Assembly: GCA_016283095.1 (NCBI GenBank)
Contig: JAEEMG010000019.1
Location: forward strand, 1 to 64,000
Source of the DNA: Paludibacteraceae bacterium
Lineage (GTDB): Bacteria; Bacteroidota; Bacteroidia; Bacteroidales; Paludibacteraceae
Reading direction: 5' to 3'
DNA length: 64,000 bases
Part shown: positions 40,380-52,600 of the stretch, one piece after another
How positions within the stretch are numbered: position 1 is the stretch's first letter
Layout: each line of letters opens with the position of its first letter
Position numbers and translations under genes: made by a program
Notes under the pieces: model-generated
The model's database searches: none
Seen by the model: the letters and a program-made list of their open reading frames with translations, nothing else
What the model was told of the DNA's origin: nothing

Positions 40380-43352
40380 TCATTTCTTCACCACCTTATA
40401 AGCCTCGTCATTCATTTTCAAGAAGTAGATGCCCGAAGGAAGGTTAGCACCGAATGTCTGACCTGACTCAGCTTTGCCCGACGCGATTGTCTGACCTATC
40501 ACAGAAACCAACTCATATTCTCCACCTACAGCGAATGTGAAATCAGAGTTTGATGGATTTGGATATACAACCATTGTATTCTCAGCCTCAATATTGTCTG
40601 CATCAGAAGCATCACACTTGTCACTCACCACTGAAGTGCATTCCCATGTGTGAGGAACAGCTGTTGCAGTTTCCTCTCCGTAAATGATTCCAAGACCGAT
40701 CGAACTCATATAGAAACGTCCGAACACGTTCTGATCACCCTCTAGGAACTGACCATTACCTGGGCCTCCAAACTGATGTTTTGAATCACTTAGCAACTGC
40801 CATGTCTTTCCTTCGTCAAGAGAACGGAAGAATCCATTACCGTCGCCAGCTGAGCCATAGATATAGAGAGCAAACTCACCATCTTTCTTTCCCTTTCCAC
40901 AACCAACAGCCTCACAACTCTCGATACCAGACAATTTCTTGAATGTTGAGCCATGATCTGTTGAGACCATTATACCGTTGCCTGCACATGGAGCATAGAT
41001 CAAGCCCTCACGACCAGGAACCACACATAAACGTGTGTATGCGCTCTGCCATCCGAATGTGTTCTGGATTGCGACATCTTCGAATGTCTTACCGTAATCA
41101 TCACTTACCATAATCACACCCATACCAGAAGCGTATAGATAAGCATCATTTTTAGGATCAGTCACGATACGGATTGCTTTCTCTGTACCAGCAATTGAAG
41201 TCCAAGTCTTACCCTCGTCGTCGGAATAGAAAATACCACTACCCGATCCATTACCGTCAGGGTCTGGAATTGGAATCACGAAGAAACGATATTTTCCATC
41301 CACCTTTGTGATAGCACACTTACCCTCGTTTGATGCCATCGGACCACATGACGGGCAGTATGGATTGTTGTATTCAGCGGATGTCTTCGACACCTGTTTC
41401 CAACCTGACTCACCTGATGTTGTGATATAAAAACCTGTGTTAGCCACACGCATCATCACATCCGGATCCTGCGGATAATAGCAGATTCCACCTGTTGTGC
41501 CAGGAGCAGGATCATGGATTGCAGGGAACTCATGGATATCATTGTGTATGAATCCAGTGTAATCTCCGATCACAGAAAGAGTGTTTCTGCCAGGGATAGA
41601 CACGATATCAAGAGGCACCGTCTCCTCTAATCCATTCACATCAAAATAGAATTTTGGTTCCGGGCACCATATCTGATCACATGTGAAGATTCCGTTACCA
41701 GAAGTGAAAGAAGCTTTGTTCTCATCAGTAGGGTCAATACAGATAGATCCACACCAGTGAAGAGCATATCCTTTCACCCAAGTGACACCACTATTGTAAA
41801 GTGTCATCTTATTCTGTAGAGAAGTCCATGTCTTACCACCATCAATTGTAGTCCAAATGATATCTCCATTCGCACTCAAACCACCGTCCCATTTCTGAGG
41901 AATCCAAGTATTGTTTGTAGAAACAACCATTCTATCTGGATCAGACGGCGCGATGTCAAATCCTCCAAGTGCAGGAGCGTTAGACGGAGTAATATCTGTG
42001 ATTTTATCACCAGCGATATCATACTTGTACATCTTACCCTTAGAACCACCCACACACTTGTCGGCACAACAAATGATAAGTTCACCTCTCTTATTCATCT
42101 TCATACGGCAAGGAATGAAACTATTGTCCGTTCCCTTCAAAGCCGACCATGTAGATCCTGCGTCTTCACTGACATATATATTATCAGCACCAGTACGAGA
42201 AATACCGACGAAAATACGTTGAGTCTTTCCATTCTTTACAGAACTCTTGTCAAATACAACACAAGTTGTACCGTTCTCATCAGCAGTTGTGGCAACCTTT
42301 GTGCTCTCCCAAGAAGGCCAGTTCACAGTTGTGCCATATGCTTCAGCAGGGAATGAAGCGACCTTGCTCCACTTTTTACCACCGTCGACTGACATGATCA
42401 AAGGAGTGCCAGCACGTCCACCCGCATAAACGATATCACTGTTGTTTGGATCGACGGCAATTCGCTCACCACAGTTACGACCGTTACCATTTCCATGTAC
42501 ACGGATAAGATCAGTTACAGGAATAATATCAAAGTTTTTACCACCGTCTTTACTTATCATCATAGCAGTCTTGGTGCTTGAGAAATACTGGCAACCACCA
42601 AGAAGATAGATGTTTTTATGATTTGACGGATCGATAGCAGCAGCCTCGATCGAATACAATCCCTTATCCTCCTCCGAAATAAAGTCGGTGATTGGCTCCC
42701 ATGAGCAGTCAGCATGGTTACGGATGTATGCACCGCCCACGTCTGTACGTGCGATCATTGTGGATCCTTCAGCCACGATTCCAGCGACAAATCCGCCACC
42801 GCCAATCTTAACACGACCGAAAGTGTAATCCACATCAGCCTTTTTCTCTTCCTTTGTACAGTCATACTCAGTAGGCATTGTAGATGTCACTTTGATATTG
42901 TCGATATAGAAAGGAGACGATGACCTGCCAAAATAGACCATCTGATTGTCGGAAATAGACTCAAAAGAACGTGTATCGAAAGCGACTCTGTTCCACACAC
43001 CACCCTTGATAGAAACTACCACGTTATTGTTCGTGTCATCAGTATTCTGCATGTTGTCGCGCATAGTGATATCGCCATCCTTATTCATGAAGATATCAGC
43101 GACAATGAATTCGGTGCCACGATTGTACTCGATCCACACACCAGTCATACCCCATGCCTCATCTGGTTCCACCAACTCACATTTGGCAGAATTGTTTCCA
43201 CACTTCACAGGATTGTCTACGATATACTCCGTCATATTCCAACCAGAGCCTGTAGTCTCGCCGTCTTCGAAATCCATCACAACCTTATCAGCCAACGCAT
43301 CCATAGAAAACGCGGCTAGAAAAGCAAACGGAAATAAATGTTTTAGTCTCAT
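40380..43352 (-). CDS. Secreted GH74-type glycoside hydrolase (xyloglucanase-like) with T9SS tail
   Basis: 990 aa. A signal peptide ends SMDALA. Residues about 22-165 are a beta-sandwich, probably carbohydrate-binding (VVMDFEDGETTGSGWN). Then two seven-bladed beta-propellers of the GH74/BNR type: VKIGGGGFVAGIVAEG, ARTDVGGAYIR with the conserved Asp, repeated SxDGGKxW blades (MISKDGGKNF, MSVDGGKKWSKV, TIDGGKTWTSL, SDDEGKTWTSI). The last 75 residues (VVYPNPSNSDFTF ... LPSGIYFLKMND) are a type A T9SS signal. GH74 enzymes are endo- or oligo-xyloglucanases, so plant-derived substrates are likely. Single gene. Confidence 0.87.
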   Translation of the reverse strand: MRLKHLFPFAFLAAFSMDALADKVVMDFEDGETTGSGWNMTEYIVDNPVKCGNNSAKCELVEPDEAWGMTGVWIEYNRGTEFIVADIFMNKDGDITMRDNMQNTDDTNNNVVVSIKGGVWNRVAFDTRSFESISDNQMVYFGRSSSPFYIDNIKVTSTMPTEYDCTKEEKKADVDYTFGRVKIGGGGFVAGIVAEGSTMIARTDVGGAYIRNHADCSWEPITDFISEEDKGLYSIEAAAIDPSNHKNIYLLGGCQYFSSTKTAMMISKDGGKNFDIIPVTDLIRVHGNGNGRNCGERIAVDPNNSDIVYAGGRAGTPLIMSVDGGKKWSKVASFPAEAYGTTVNWPSWESTKVATTADENGTTCVVFDKSSVKNGKTQRIFVGISRTGADNIYVSEDAGSTWSALKGTDNSFIPCRMKMNKRGELIICCADKCVGGSKGKMYKYDIAGDKITDITPSNAPALGGFDIAPSDPDRMVVSTNNTWIPQKWDGGLSANGDIIWTTIDGGKTWTSLQNKMTLYNSGVTWVKGYALHWCGSICIDPTDENKASFTSGNGIFTCDQIWCPEPKFYFDVNGLEETVPLDIVSIPGRNTLSVIGDYTGFIHNDIHEFPAIHDPAPGTTGGICYYPQDPDVMMRVANTGFYITTSGESGWKQVSKTSAEYNNPYCPSCGPMASNEGKCAITKVDGKYRFFVIPIPDPDGNGSGSGIFYSDDEGKTWTSIAGTEKAIRIVTDPKNDAYLYASGMGVIMVSDDYGKTFEDVAIQNTFGWQSAYTRLCVVPGREGLIYAPCAGNGIMVSTDHGSTFKKLSGIESCEAVGCGKGKKDGEFALYIYGSAGDGNGFFRSLDEGKTWQLLSDSKHQFGGPGNGQFLEGDQNVFGRFYMSSIGLGIIYGEETATAVPHTWECTSVVSDKCDASDADNIEAENTMVVYPNPSNSDFTFAVGGEYELVSVIGQTIASGKAESGQTFGANLPSGIYFLKMNDEAYKVVKK

Positions 43353-43386
43353 AGCGTAAGATTTATAATAACCCTTTTGTCTTCAT

Positions 43387-43409
43387 TTGTGTAATACACA
43401 ACAAAAGTA
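43387..43409 (-). promoter_or_regulatory. GH74 gene -7 box followed by a 15-bp palindrome
   Basis: Minus strand TACTTTTG (43409-43402) is the only -7-like box. Immediately downstream, at the expected start site, lies the perfect odd palindrome TTGTGTAATACACAA (43387-43401), which could bind a dimeric regulator. Confidence 0.45.
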
Positions 43410-43554
43410 GCTAAAACAAGATGGAATAAAATTGAATTCTGTTTCAAAAACATGGAGATTTGTTTCAAACGTTTGATCATCAAATCATAAAAAGTCCATT
43501 TCATCGACTTTTTTAGCACTTATTCGCATCAACAATCAAAACAAATGAATTCAG

Positions 43555-43595
43555 AAAAAAAGAATCGGTGATCAAAAGACCACCGATTCTTTTTT
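43555..43595. terminator. Terminator of the giant adhesin gene
   Basis: 10-bp stem AGAATCGGTG / CACCGATTCT with A/T runs on both sides; 26 nt after the giant gene's stop on the minus strand. The 43410-43552 interval holds nothing I recognise. Confidence 0.9.
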
Positions 43596-43615
43596 ATACA
43601 AAACTCAATAATTTA

Positions 43616-46600
43616 TCACTTAAAGTAGACAACCTCAACAGAACCCTTTCGAGTAGAGCCATCCTTCATAGTAACCACGTAGTAGTAGACGGTAGGATCC
43701 GCAAGTTCGCCACGGATTGTTCCATCCCATCCATCTTCACCCTCAAACACTTTGTTGCCATAACGGTTGAAAATCACAACCGGGAAGCCTGGCATGAACA
43801 TATCATTCATACCTACAGAGTTATGAGGTGTGATTGCAGTAGGGATAAAGTCGTAAGTATCTACTTTAACCACATTACTTGCCGCCGACGTACATACATT
43901 ATCTGTTACAACGACGTAGAACAATGCAGTATCCAACAAGTTCTCATAGAAGTATGATCCGAAGTCTGGATCAGAAATAGACGACACAGCCAACAACTCA
44001 TCAGCATCATCAAGAGGATTTATATAATCCTCCAAAACGTTGCCATAGCCATCAAACATCTGACTTGACGCATCCATGTCGCCAACAACCTGATACCAAT
44101 GGTATTCTATACCCTTGTCCTTATAGATCGACTTCATGTCTAGAGACACACTCTCTCCGACCCATACACGAGCACGTCCATCAAATCTAGCAGTAAGAAG
44201 CATACTGTCAGGGTCGATCTTCTGGTGAACCTTCAATGGAGCACCGCTAGACACTGTATCCTTCATCATCTGTGCTGTTGTAAGGTCAGACACGAATGTT
44301 CCATCCTCACGATTGTATACATAGTCACAACGCCAAGCTGGTGAACTGTCGGAAGATGTCATACCACACTCATTGACAGCATAATATATCATACGAGTTC
44401 CATTATGTACATGCGAAATAGGTTCACCATTATACTTAGCTCCACCTATCATCCAGCCTTCCTCTATGATTTCAGAACCCATATTCTCAACACATACGTT
44501 AAGGATATCCTTATAGTCTCCAGCCATTCCGTTGACAGCCAACGCCTGATATTCACAAGCCTCAACTGTATCAACACTTGACATAGCGACACGAGGACGC
44601 TGACGGATGCCGACATAAGCGGATACTGTATCCATACATCCAGTATTCAAATCCTGAGCGACGTAATAATATGTTCCAGTCTGAGTAAGGTTGTCTATTG
44701 CCGTGTACGCAGCCACCTTGGCAGGATCAGAAGAGAATCTCAAGCCAAATGTAGTCTTATTATTACTGTAAACAAGAGTCGGAACAGAAATTGAGTCTTT
44801 GTAGACATCGAATACAATGTTGGACTCTACTTCCTTGTAAGTGCCATCATCCTGCAACATGTTAGTCTTACCTGTTGCCGTGATAATTGTATCAGACATC
44901 AAGTTCACATCAAGTTCTGTGCCTTCACACTTGACAAAATCCTTAGCCATAGCAGTAACAATATCCTCACGTTTAGGAACCGTAATTTCCTTTTCGTATA
45001 TGAACTTGTTGCCACAAACATCTGTCAATATCATCTGAGCAGTGAAGTCGTCCATGACAGAAGTTCCAGGGATAGGATATTGGCTATAAGTCAACACAGA
45101 CCTACCTGCACATGGATCATATTTATTCAAAGCGAACTCTTCCAAGTCTGGAACCAACATCAAGCACTCGCCATTCGACTTAGCTGACACCACTCCGTCG
45201 GCGAACCAATCAGGGACATCGAAATGAGGATTGTTTGTATCACGGTAAGAAAGAACCATTCTGAATGTATCATTGTTGACGTTACCACAAACATCAACAG
45301 CAGTATAAACGAATGTATTCTCATAGTTGTAGTAGTCACATTTCGACGGATTATCACCTCTATTGTTGAATCTGTCAAATTTCACATCACTATTGTTACA
45401 AGCATCCTCCGCAGTTGGAATTGCCCAATTTGCACTTGAAGCATCACAACTCAAATGAATAGTATCAGTCATCAATCCAGAGGCGAATCCAGTTCTCCAT
45501 ACTGGAGGCACAGTATCCTTAATATTGATTATATTAGCACAAGAAGAAGAACCACCAAAGATGTCGTAAATAGTGTAGGTACGAGTAATCTCTCCTTCAC
45601 AACTATTACCGGCAGTGTCATCCTTTACCGTCAACTTTTCAGGAATCATGTTTTGAGCATCCAAAACATTTCCATACAAATATTTCTTGAACTCAGTGAA
45701 ATTCTTAGGTATATAAATTTTATCATTCACATCGTCAATACAAGCAAAGGCCTTTTCGTAATCATGAGGACAGATAAGAACAGGCTTGATTGAATCCAAC
45801 ACGATCAAATTCTGCTCACAATAGTGAGTGTTAGATGCCTTATCTGTAAACGAAGTATACAAGATTGTTGTGTCGTTAGAAGGATAGATATCCATGAATA
45901 CATTCTTGCCATCCTCTCTGATAAATGACGGTTTCAAAGTTTCACTACATCTATCCTCAAAAATGATTGACGTATCAAGTCCGACATCCTCAAACTTCTC
46001 GAATGTAGCCTCATCTCCATGGTTATGAAGAACAACAACCAAATCCTTAGGCAACGTACTACAATCAAACTTAGGAGCTATAGTATCATAAGCCACTATA
46101 GTAAGGTTTTCTGATGAAGAATTTCCACTTTCATCAGTCACCGTCCATGTAATATTCTTTATGTCTCCATCTAATAGAGAGAATTCGAACTTGCCATCCA
46201 TAGGCACAGGTCTGGTAACACCATCCAAAGTGTAAGAAATTGTTGTATTCTTATCACAATCTATGATATTCAACATTCTCTCAATCTCCTCACGAGTCTT
46301 TGAATATGTACACTTGCACTCCGACTCTTCATAATATAGTTTGACTGTATCCTGAGATGTGATCTTAGGAGCTGTCGTATCAGCAGCGACAAATGTCAAG
46401 CTACATGTATTCTCATTACCAGAAGAATCACGCACCGCGAACTCCATAGTCACAGTCTCTCCATATTGTACATCAACGACAACCTCATCTTTCTCTACAT
46501 ATGATTCGCCATCCTTAACTAGAAGGTGTACCGTCTCACCACAATCATGAGTCACGGTTTCCTTCTCAGCGTCGTTGATCATGCCATACAAATCTACACC

Positions 46601-49600
46601 CATGACCTTCTTCAACGAATCATCGTTGATTGCTGGAAGTACCGCACCGGCACGCATCATGGCGATAACCTGTTCGTCTGTCATAGAGATTCTAGCATGA
46701 CAATCGTCATCCATAGGCAACTTGATCGGATCTGTCGGACATGCCACAGACGGAGCTATATGATCCACCTTATTAACAGTCTCAACTACCTCAGTGAAAT
46801 TGCCAAACGCATCCTCGATCGTCCACTTGATTGTCTCATTGCCAATCTCGCTGTCAAAGTCTGGATATGTCATCTTGTTTTCCAATTCCGCCTTTTCTCC
46901 ATCAATCTCATAATAAACTTTCATACTGCTACAATCTGCAGCATCAAGTCTATTCAAGAAATCACTCTTCGTATTAGAGTATGTGTACTGGCAATTAACA
47001 CCTCTCTCAACCGTAGATGTGAACTCGTTCTTAGAAACGTATGGTTTCTCCTCATCAACCGGTTTATAAGTCACAGTGCAGAAACTTTCATTTCCTAGGT
47101 CATCATAGACACGATATGTCACGACGACCTCCTTGCCAATCTCAAATGTGAATGATCCATCTGGATTAAGAGGAACGTCAACATCAGAATCAAGTTTCAA
47201 ATCATTTCCACAATCACTCTTATGAAGCAAATCGTCAACCTCAGAATCAGTCATGCCATTCAAGATATTTCCTTCAGCATCAATGATACCCTTATCAATC
47301 AAGACACCACGACGCAAATCAGCGATCACCTTATTCGCCTCAATCTTATATGATGCATTGCAGTCATTCTCTCTTGTAATCGGAACCTTAATCACTGATG
47401 GTTCACAGACAATTGCTGGTGGATTATTAATAATATTGATTATCTGTGGACAGAAATCAGAATTTCCAGCCTCGTCCGTAAATGTCCAGTTGACAGTTGT
47501 AGAGCCGACCACGAATGGAGCAGATAGATCGGCCTGATCTCCATTGTTCTTTCCATCCGAACGTTTAGAAGTAACCACAATATCTTCGAAATCAGTACAA
47601 TTATCCTTAATCCAACGCTCGTCACCAGATTTCAATCCTGTGAACAAATTCTTGTGGTTGATTAGATAATCATTATCTATACATATACCAGCAGCTATCT
47701 CATTGCTTGTGATCTCGATATTCTTGACCAATTTATCACAGTCAATCGCAGGAGCTTTCTTATCAACGATTTCAACCTCCTGTCTTACTGAATTGACATT
47801 CTGGAACTTATCTGTCGCAATCCACTCAATCACGTCGCCATCATTCAATGTCTCTTTGAACTTATAGAATGCGTCATTCTCAACTTTCTTAGCCGACGTT
47901 GTTGTACCGTCTTCATGAACGATCACATAAGAGATCTCCGTCTCACTACAATCACTTATATTAAGCATATTTGAGATCGTATTATAAGAAAGGTCTGACA
48001 CTCCCTGACATTTGCTGTCGCCATCAGTTCCATCAAGTTTCAAGACATCCAAAGACTGAGCAATTTCTGGCTTAGTCGAATCTTTTGGAGCAACAAGAGT
48101 AGAACATCTTGAAGCATTGTCATACACATCCTTCAATGTCCAATAAACATATGTGTCATTATCATCCAATGAGACACTCACGTCTACAGAAGATTTTTCC
48201 TCTTCCTTAGTCAATCCGACAAAGAACGACAACTCCTTACCACACTCATCATATACTTTGTCGACGTTGCCATCTCCATCCTTTGTATATGCGTATGGAA
48301 TATTGTTTTCATTAGTTGCGGTTGTGATTTCTGTTGCAGACGCTTCGTTTGCCTTAACATAAGCATCCTTCAACATCTGAACTGTCACTGTCGAATCCGA
48401 CTTACAACCGTTGCTTGGCTGAACATAGACATCAAAGTCGGCAAGACATTCAATAGTTGGAGCCACATTGTCAACCACATTGACTTTTTGAGTGACGGTT
48501 GAAGTTTTGCCTGTCACATCTGTCACAGTATACTTGATTTCGTGTTCTCCAGGAGTAAGGTCACTTATCACAACATCTCCAGAAGACAATGTAATGTCTG
48601 TTCCTCCGTCAACAGCGTATGTTATTGTGTAATCTGAACACTCCTTGATATCCAACGCTGTCTTTATTGAGCTGTTGGTTATTGTTGTGTCTCCAGCACA
48701 CTTGTCTGTAGAGCTGCTTGTGTGTATAGTGATTGCGTCTGGAGTAACCACCTCTGGTCTTGTTGTATCCTTAGCAGTGACAACTGTTGAACAAGATGAC
48801 ATGTTATAGCCATCACTCATTGTCCAATTGATTGTCTGGCTTTCACCAACGCCAAGAGTGAACTGTTTGTCTGTCTCATCAAATGAAGTGTTGTCCAACG
48901 AGCTTTCTACCTTTAGAGTGACACCACACTCATCCTTAATCGACTCTATTGTCTTACTATCTCCACTCAATGAGATTCTATTTGGATCAACGACTGAGAA
49001 TGTTCCGTCCGCATTCTTTGTCGCGATGTTGTTCGCTATGACATACTGTTCGTAGATAGAGTCTTTAGCAGCAGTCTCGATCACCTTACAATCATTGTTT
49101 GGCTGAACATAAATGTCGTAATCAGCAAGACATTCAATTGTTGGAGGCACATTGTCAACCACAGTAACCTTCTGGGATACAGTCGTCTTCTTGCCTGTCG
49201 CATCCTCAACTACATATGTGATCTCATGTTCACCTATAGTAAGTCCATTAGCAATCACATTGTTAGTAGTCAATGGCACACTTGTATTTCCATCAACAGA
49301 ATATGTCACTGTATATGACGAACAATCCTTGATATTCAACGCTGTCTTGATATCATCATTTGCTATAGATGTATCACCGATACACTTGTCTGCAGAGCTA
49401 TTTGTGTGGACAGTGATTGCATCAGGTATACTTACAACTGGACGCATCGTATCTACAGCAGAGACAGTCGACTTGCACTGAGTTGAATTATTAGTGCCAT
49501 CAGACAATGTCCAATATACATCCTTTGTAAGATGATCATTATCCAATGAAACATTCAAATGATCCTCAGAACCAACGCCATCAGTCTCGGAAACCATGAT

Positions 49601-52600
49601 TGACAAATCAGTATTACATCCATCATAGATATTTGTGATTGTCTTCTTGTCCGCACTCAACTTGAAGTAAGCTTCGTCTCCAGGATTCTTGGCTGAGATT
49701 TCGCCAGTTGTCTTGTCAACCACAATCTTATCAGCCAAATAGCCAAGAGCGAACTGATGCATATCCATATCTATAGAAGCCTCACAATTGGCATCCATCG
49801 GAACTTCCACATCAGCACATGTGATTTCAGGAGCGACATTGTCAGCCACTTCGATTTTATGGTTGTCAACCACTTCTGATGTATTGTTCAAGTCGACCGC
49901 ATTCCAAGTGATTGTATAATCACCAGGGACAAGGTCCTCAGAGAATGAAGTTGAGCCATCTGGTTTGACAGATCCAGTAACCTTCTCACCTGTTGATTTC
50001 TTGATCTCATACTGCAATTCAGTGACAGGAGAGCACTCTACATACTCTTTACCATAAATCTCTTTATATACTTCTGCAAATGTCTTCGTGTATTCAACCG
50101 AACACTTCTCTTTTCCAGAAGCATCCTTTCCAGTAACAAGACCTGTCTCATCAGCAAGAGCACTTGAATTTATAATCTGAGGAGCTCCGACCAAAGTATA
50201 TGTACATTCAGTAGGATTACCAGAAGCATCAGCAACAATTATTGTGATCTGTTTTTCCTCCTTATACTTGATAGTTATACTTTCGTTGTTGTCGATAGGA
50301 TCTCCATCTGGAACAAACACTCCAGCGTCGTTCTTAGTAGATACCACAAACTTAGTTGAAAGTGGCTCTCCACAATCATTGCTCATTGCATTCTTCTGTT
50401 CATCCTCAAAGTCGTAATTAGTCTTGAATATAGACTTTTCGATATCATCAGAAGATTCATAATCAATCTCAACGCCATTTTTGTCCTTAGCAGCAGATCC
50501 TAACAAGTTATCGGCACGAGACGCATAAAGAAGGCGTTCTATATCAAGGTCGACGGTAGCATTACAATCATCTCCGACTGGCACTTGAATCTCCTTGTCG
50601 TTATAGCATGTTATCTCTGGAGCTATATCATCCGACACTGATAGATTCTGATTTATAGTAGCCTTATCTCCCTTATGGTCTACCACCTCATACTCTATCA
50701 CATAATCACCATGAGAAAGATTTGTCAAATCCATCTCGCTTACAGATTCATCACTAACAACAGAACCAGATGTGATCTGATTGCCTGACTTATCCTTCAC
50801 TACATAGTTGACATCTTTAATACCTGAACAATTCTGGATTTTGTCTAACCATGTCTGGATTTCACTTACTGTCCACTTGTAAGATGCACTACATTTGTCT
50901 ATATTGTCAGAATATTTCTTCTCAACATCAGCCAATGTCGCGCCACTTAAATCCAAACCAGAATTATCCACAGCAGTGACAACAGTCGAACAAGATGTGT
51001 TGTTGATGCCATCGCTCATTGTCCAATTGATTGTCTGACTTTCTCCAACACCAAGAGTAAACGGCTTGTCAGTCTCATCAAATGAAGTGTTATTCAATGA
51101 ACTTTCTACCTTTAGAGTGACACCACACTCATCCTTAATCGACTCAATTGTCTTGCTATCTCCACTCAATGTGATTCTATTTGGATCAACAACTGAGAAT
51201 GTGCCGTCGGCATTCTTTGTCGCAATATTGTTTTTCACAACATACTGCTCATAAATTGAGTCTATTGCAGCGATTTCTGTTGCCTTACATCCATCAGCAG
51301 GATTGACATCGATCTCATAATCAGCAAGACATTCAATTGTTGGAGCCACATCATCAACAATAGTAATTACCTGTACCTTGTCTACAGACTCGTTTGTTCC
51401 ATCTGTAGCAGTATAGACAATCTCATACTGACCATGAGAAAGATCTTCAGTAGCGATTGGTTTATAAGAACCATTCTCAAATACCTTACCTGTTGAGATG
51501 CAATCAGTCTTGCCAAGTTCGCGCAAACAATAAGAGACCTCTCTCAAAGAACAATCCTCAATACCAAGCAAAGATTCAACATCATCATTTGTGTAATTAG
51601 CTCCACAAGTTTTTGTTTGGTCACTATATTTGATTGTCTCATCTATATTGTTAGACGCAAATACAGGAGACTTATCATCAACAGCCTTTATTGTCTGCTC
51701 ACATACCACCGGAGCAATCTCTGCATAATCAGTAGAGAATTTCCACATTATAGTCTTCTGTCTCTCATTGTTTGTCAAAGTATACTCGAATGGCGTATTA
51801 TTGTAAGAAGATCCATTGTCAATAGAGTACTCTACCTTGACATTTGAATTTGGAGAACAAAGCAGAGCATCTACACTATTTTTCATAGCAATTCCAGTCA
51901 ACGAAATTGCTTTCTCACAATTTTCATCAAGAGGAACTACGATTCCCTTCAAATTGCCACATGTGATATTCAAGTCTGAAGACGCAGGTATATATTCAAC
52001 TGTTTGAGTTGCAACACATCCGTTCTTGTCTGTCAGTGTTGCAGTCAATTTAGCTGTAGAAATACCATCAGCCAAAGTGAATATTCCGTCAGCATAAGAA
52101 ACGACAGTCTCATTGTCAGAGTATGAAACCTCATACTTGTCATCGAAGTATAGTTTAGATGGATCAAGATTATCAACTTGAGTACCGCCACTCACATTGC
52201 TGATATTTACCTTATTGTAATTCTTATCACATGGAGTAGTACCAGTTGCGTAATCCATCGAGATCAACAACTGATCAGGCTCTGTGATCTCAAATGTTTT
52301 TTCTTGTTTAATGTCAGGATTTGCATTAAGAACATACAGCACTTTATAAGTGCCAGTCGTCAAACCAGTAAATTCAGCGACATGTTCACCTCCTACTTCT
52401 GAAGATACCACATCAGAATAACCTGACGCAGGCTCTATCATCTTGATAGTAAATGCTCCAGAAGAAGACGTTGCCTTAACGCTACCCAATTTAGCTGGAT
52501 CGTTAGTATTGACTCCATTACATAGTGCATCTGTTATGTTCCAATCAACATTTGGCTCATCTGGATTTGGTATAGTAACCGTCACTGGGATTTCACAACC

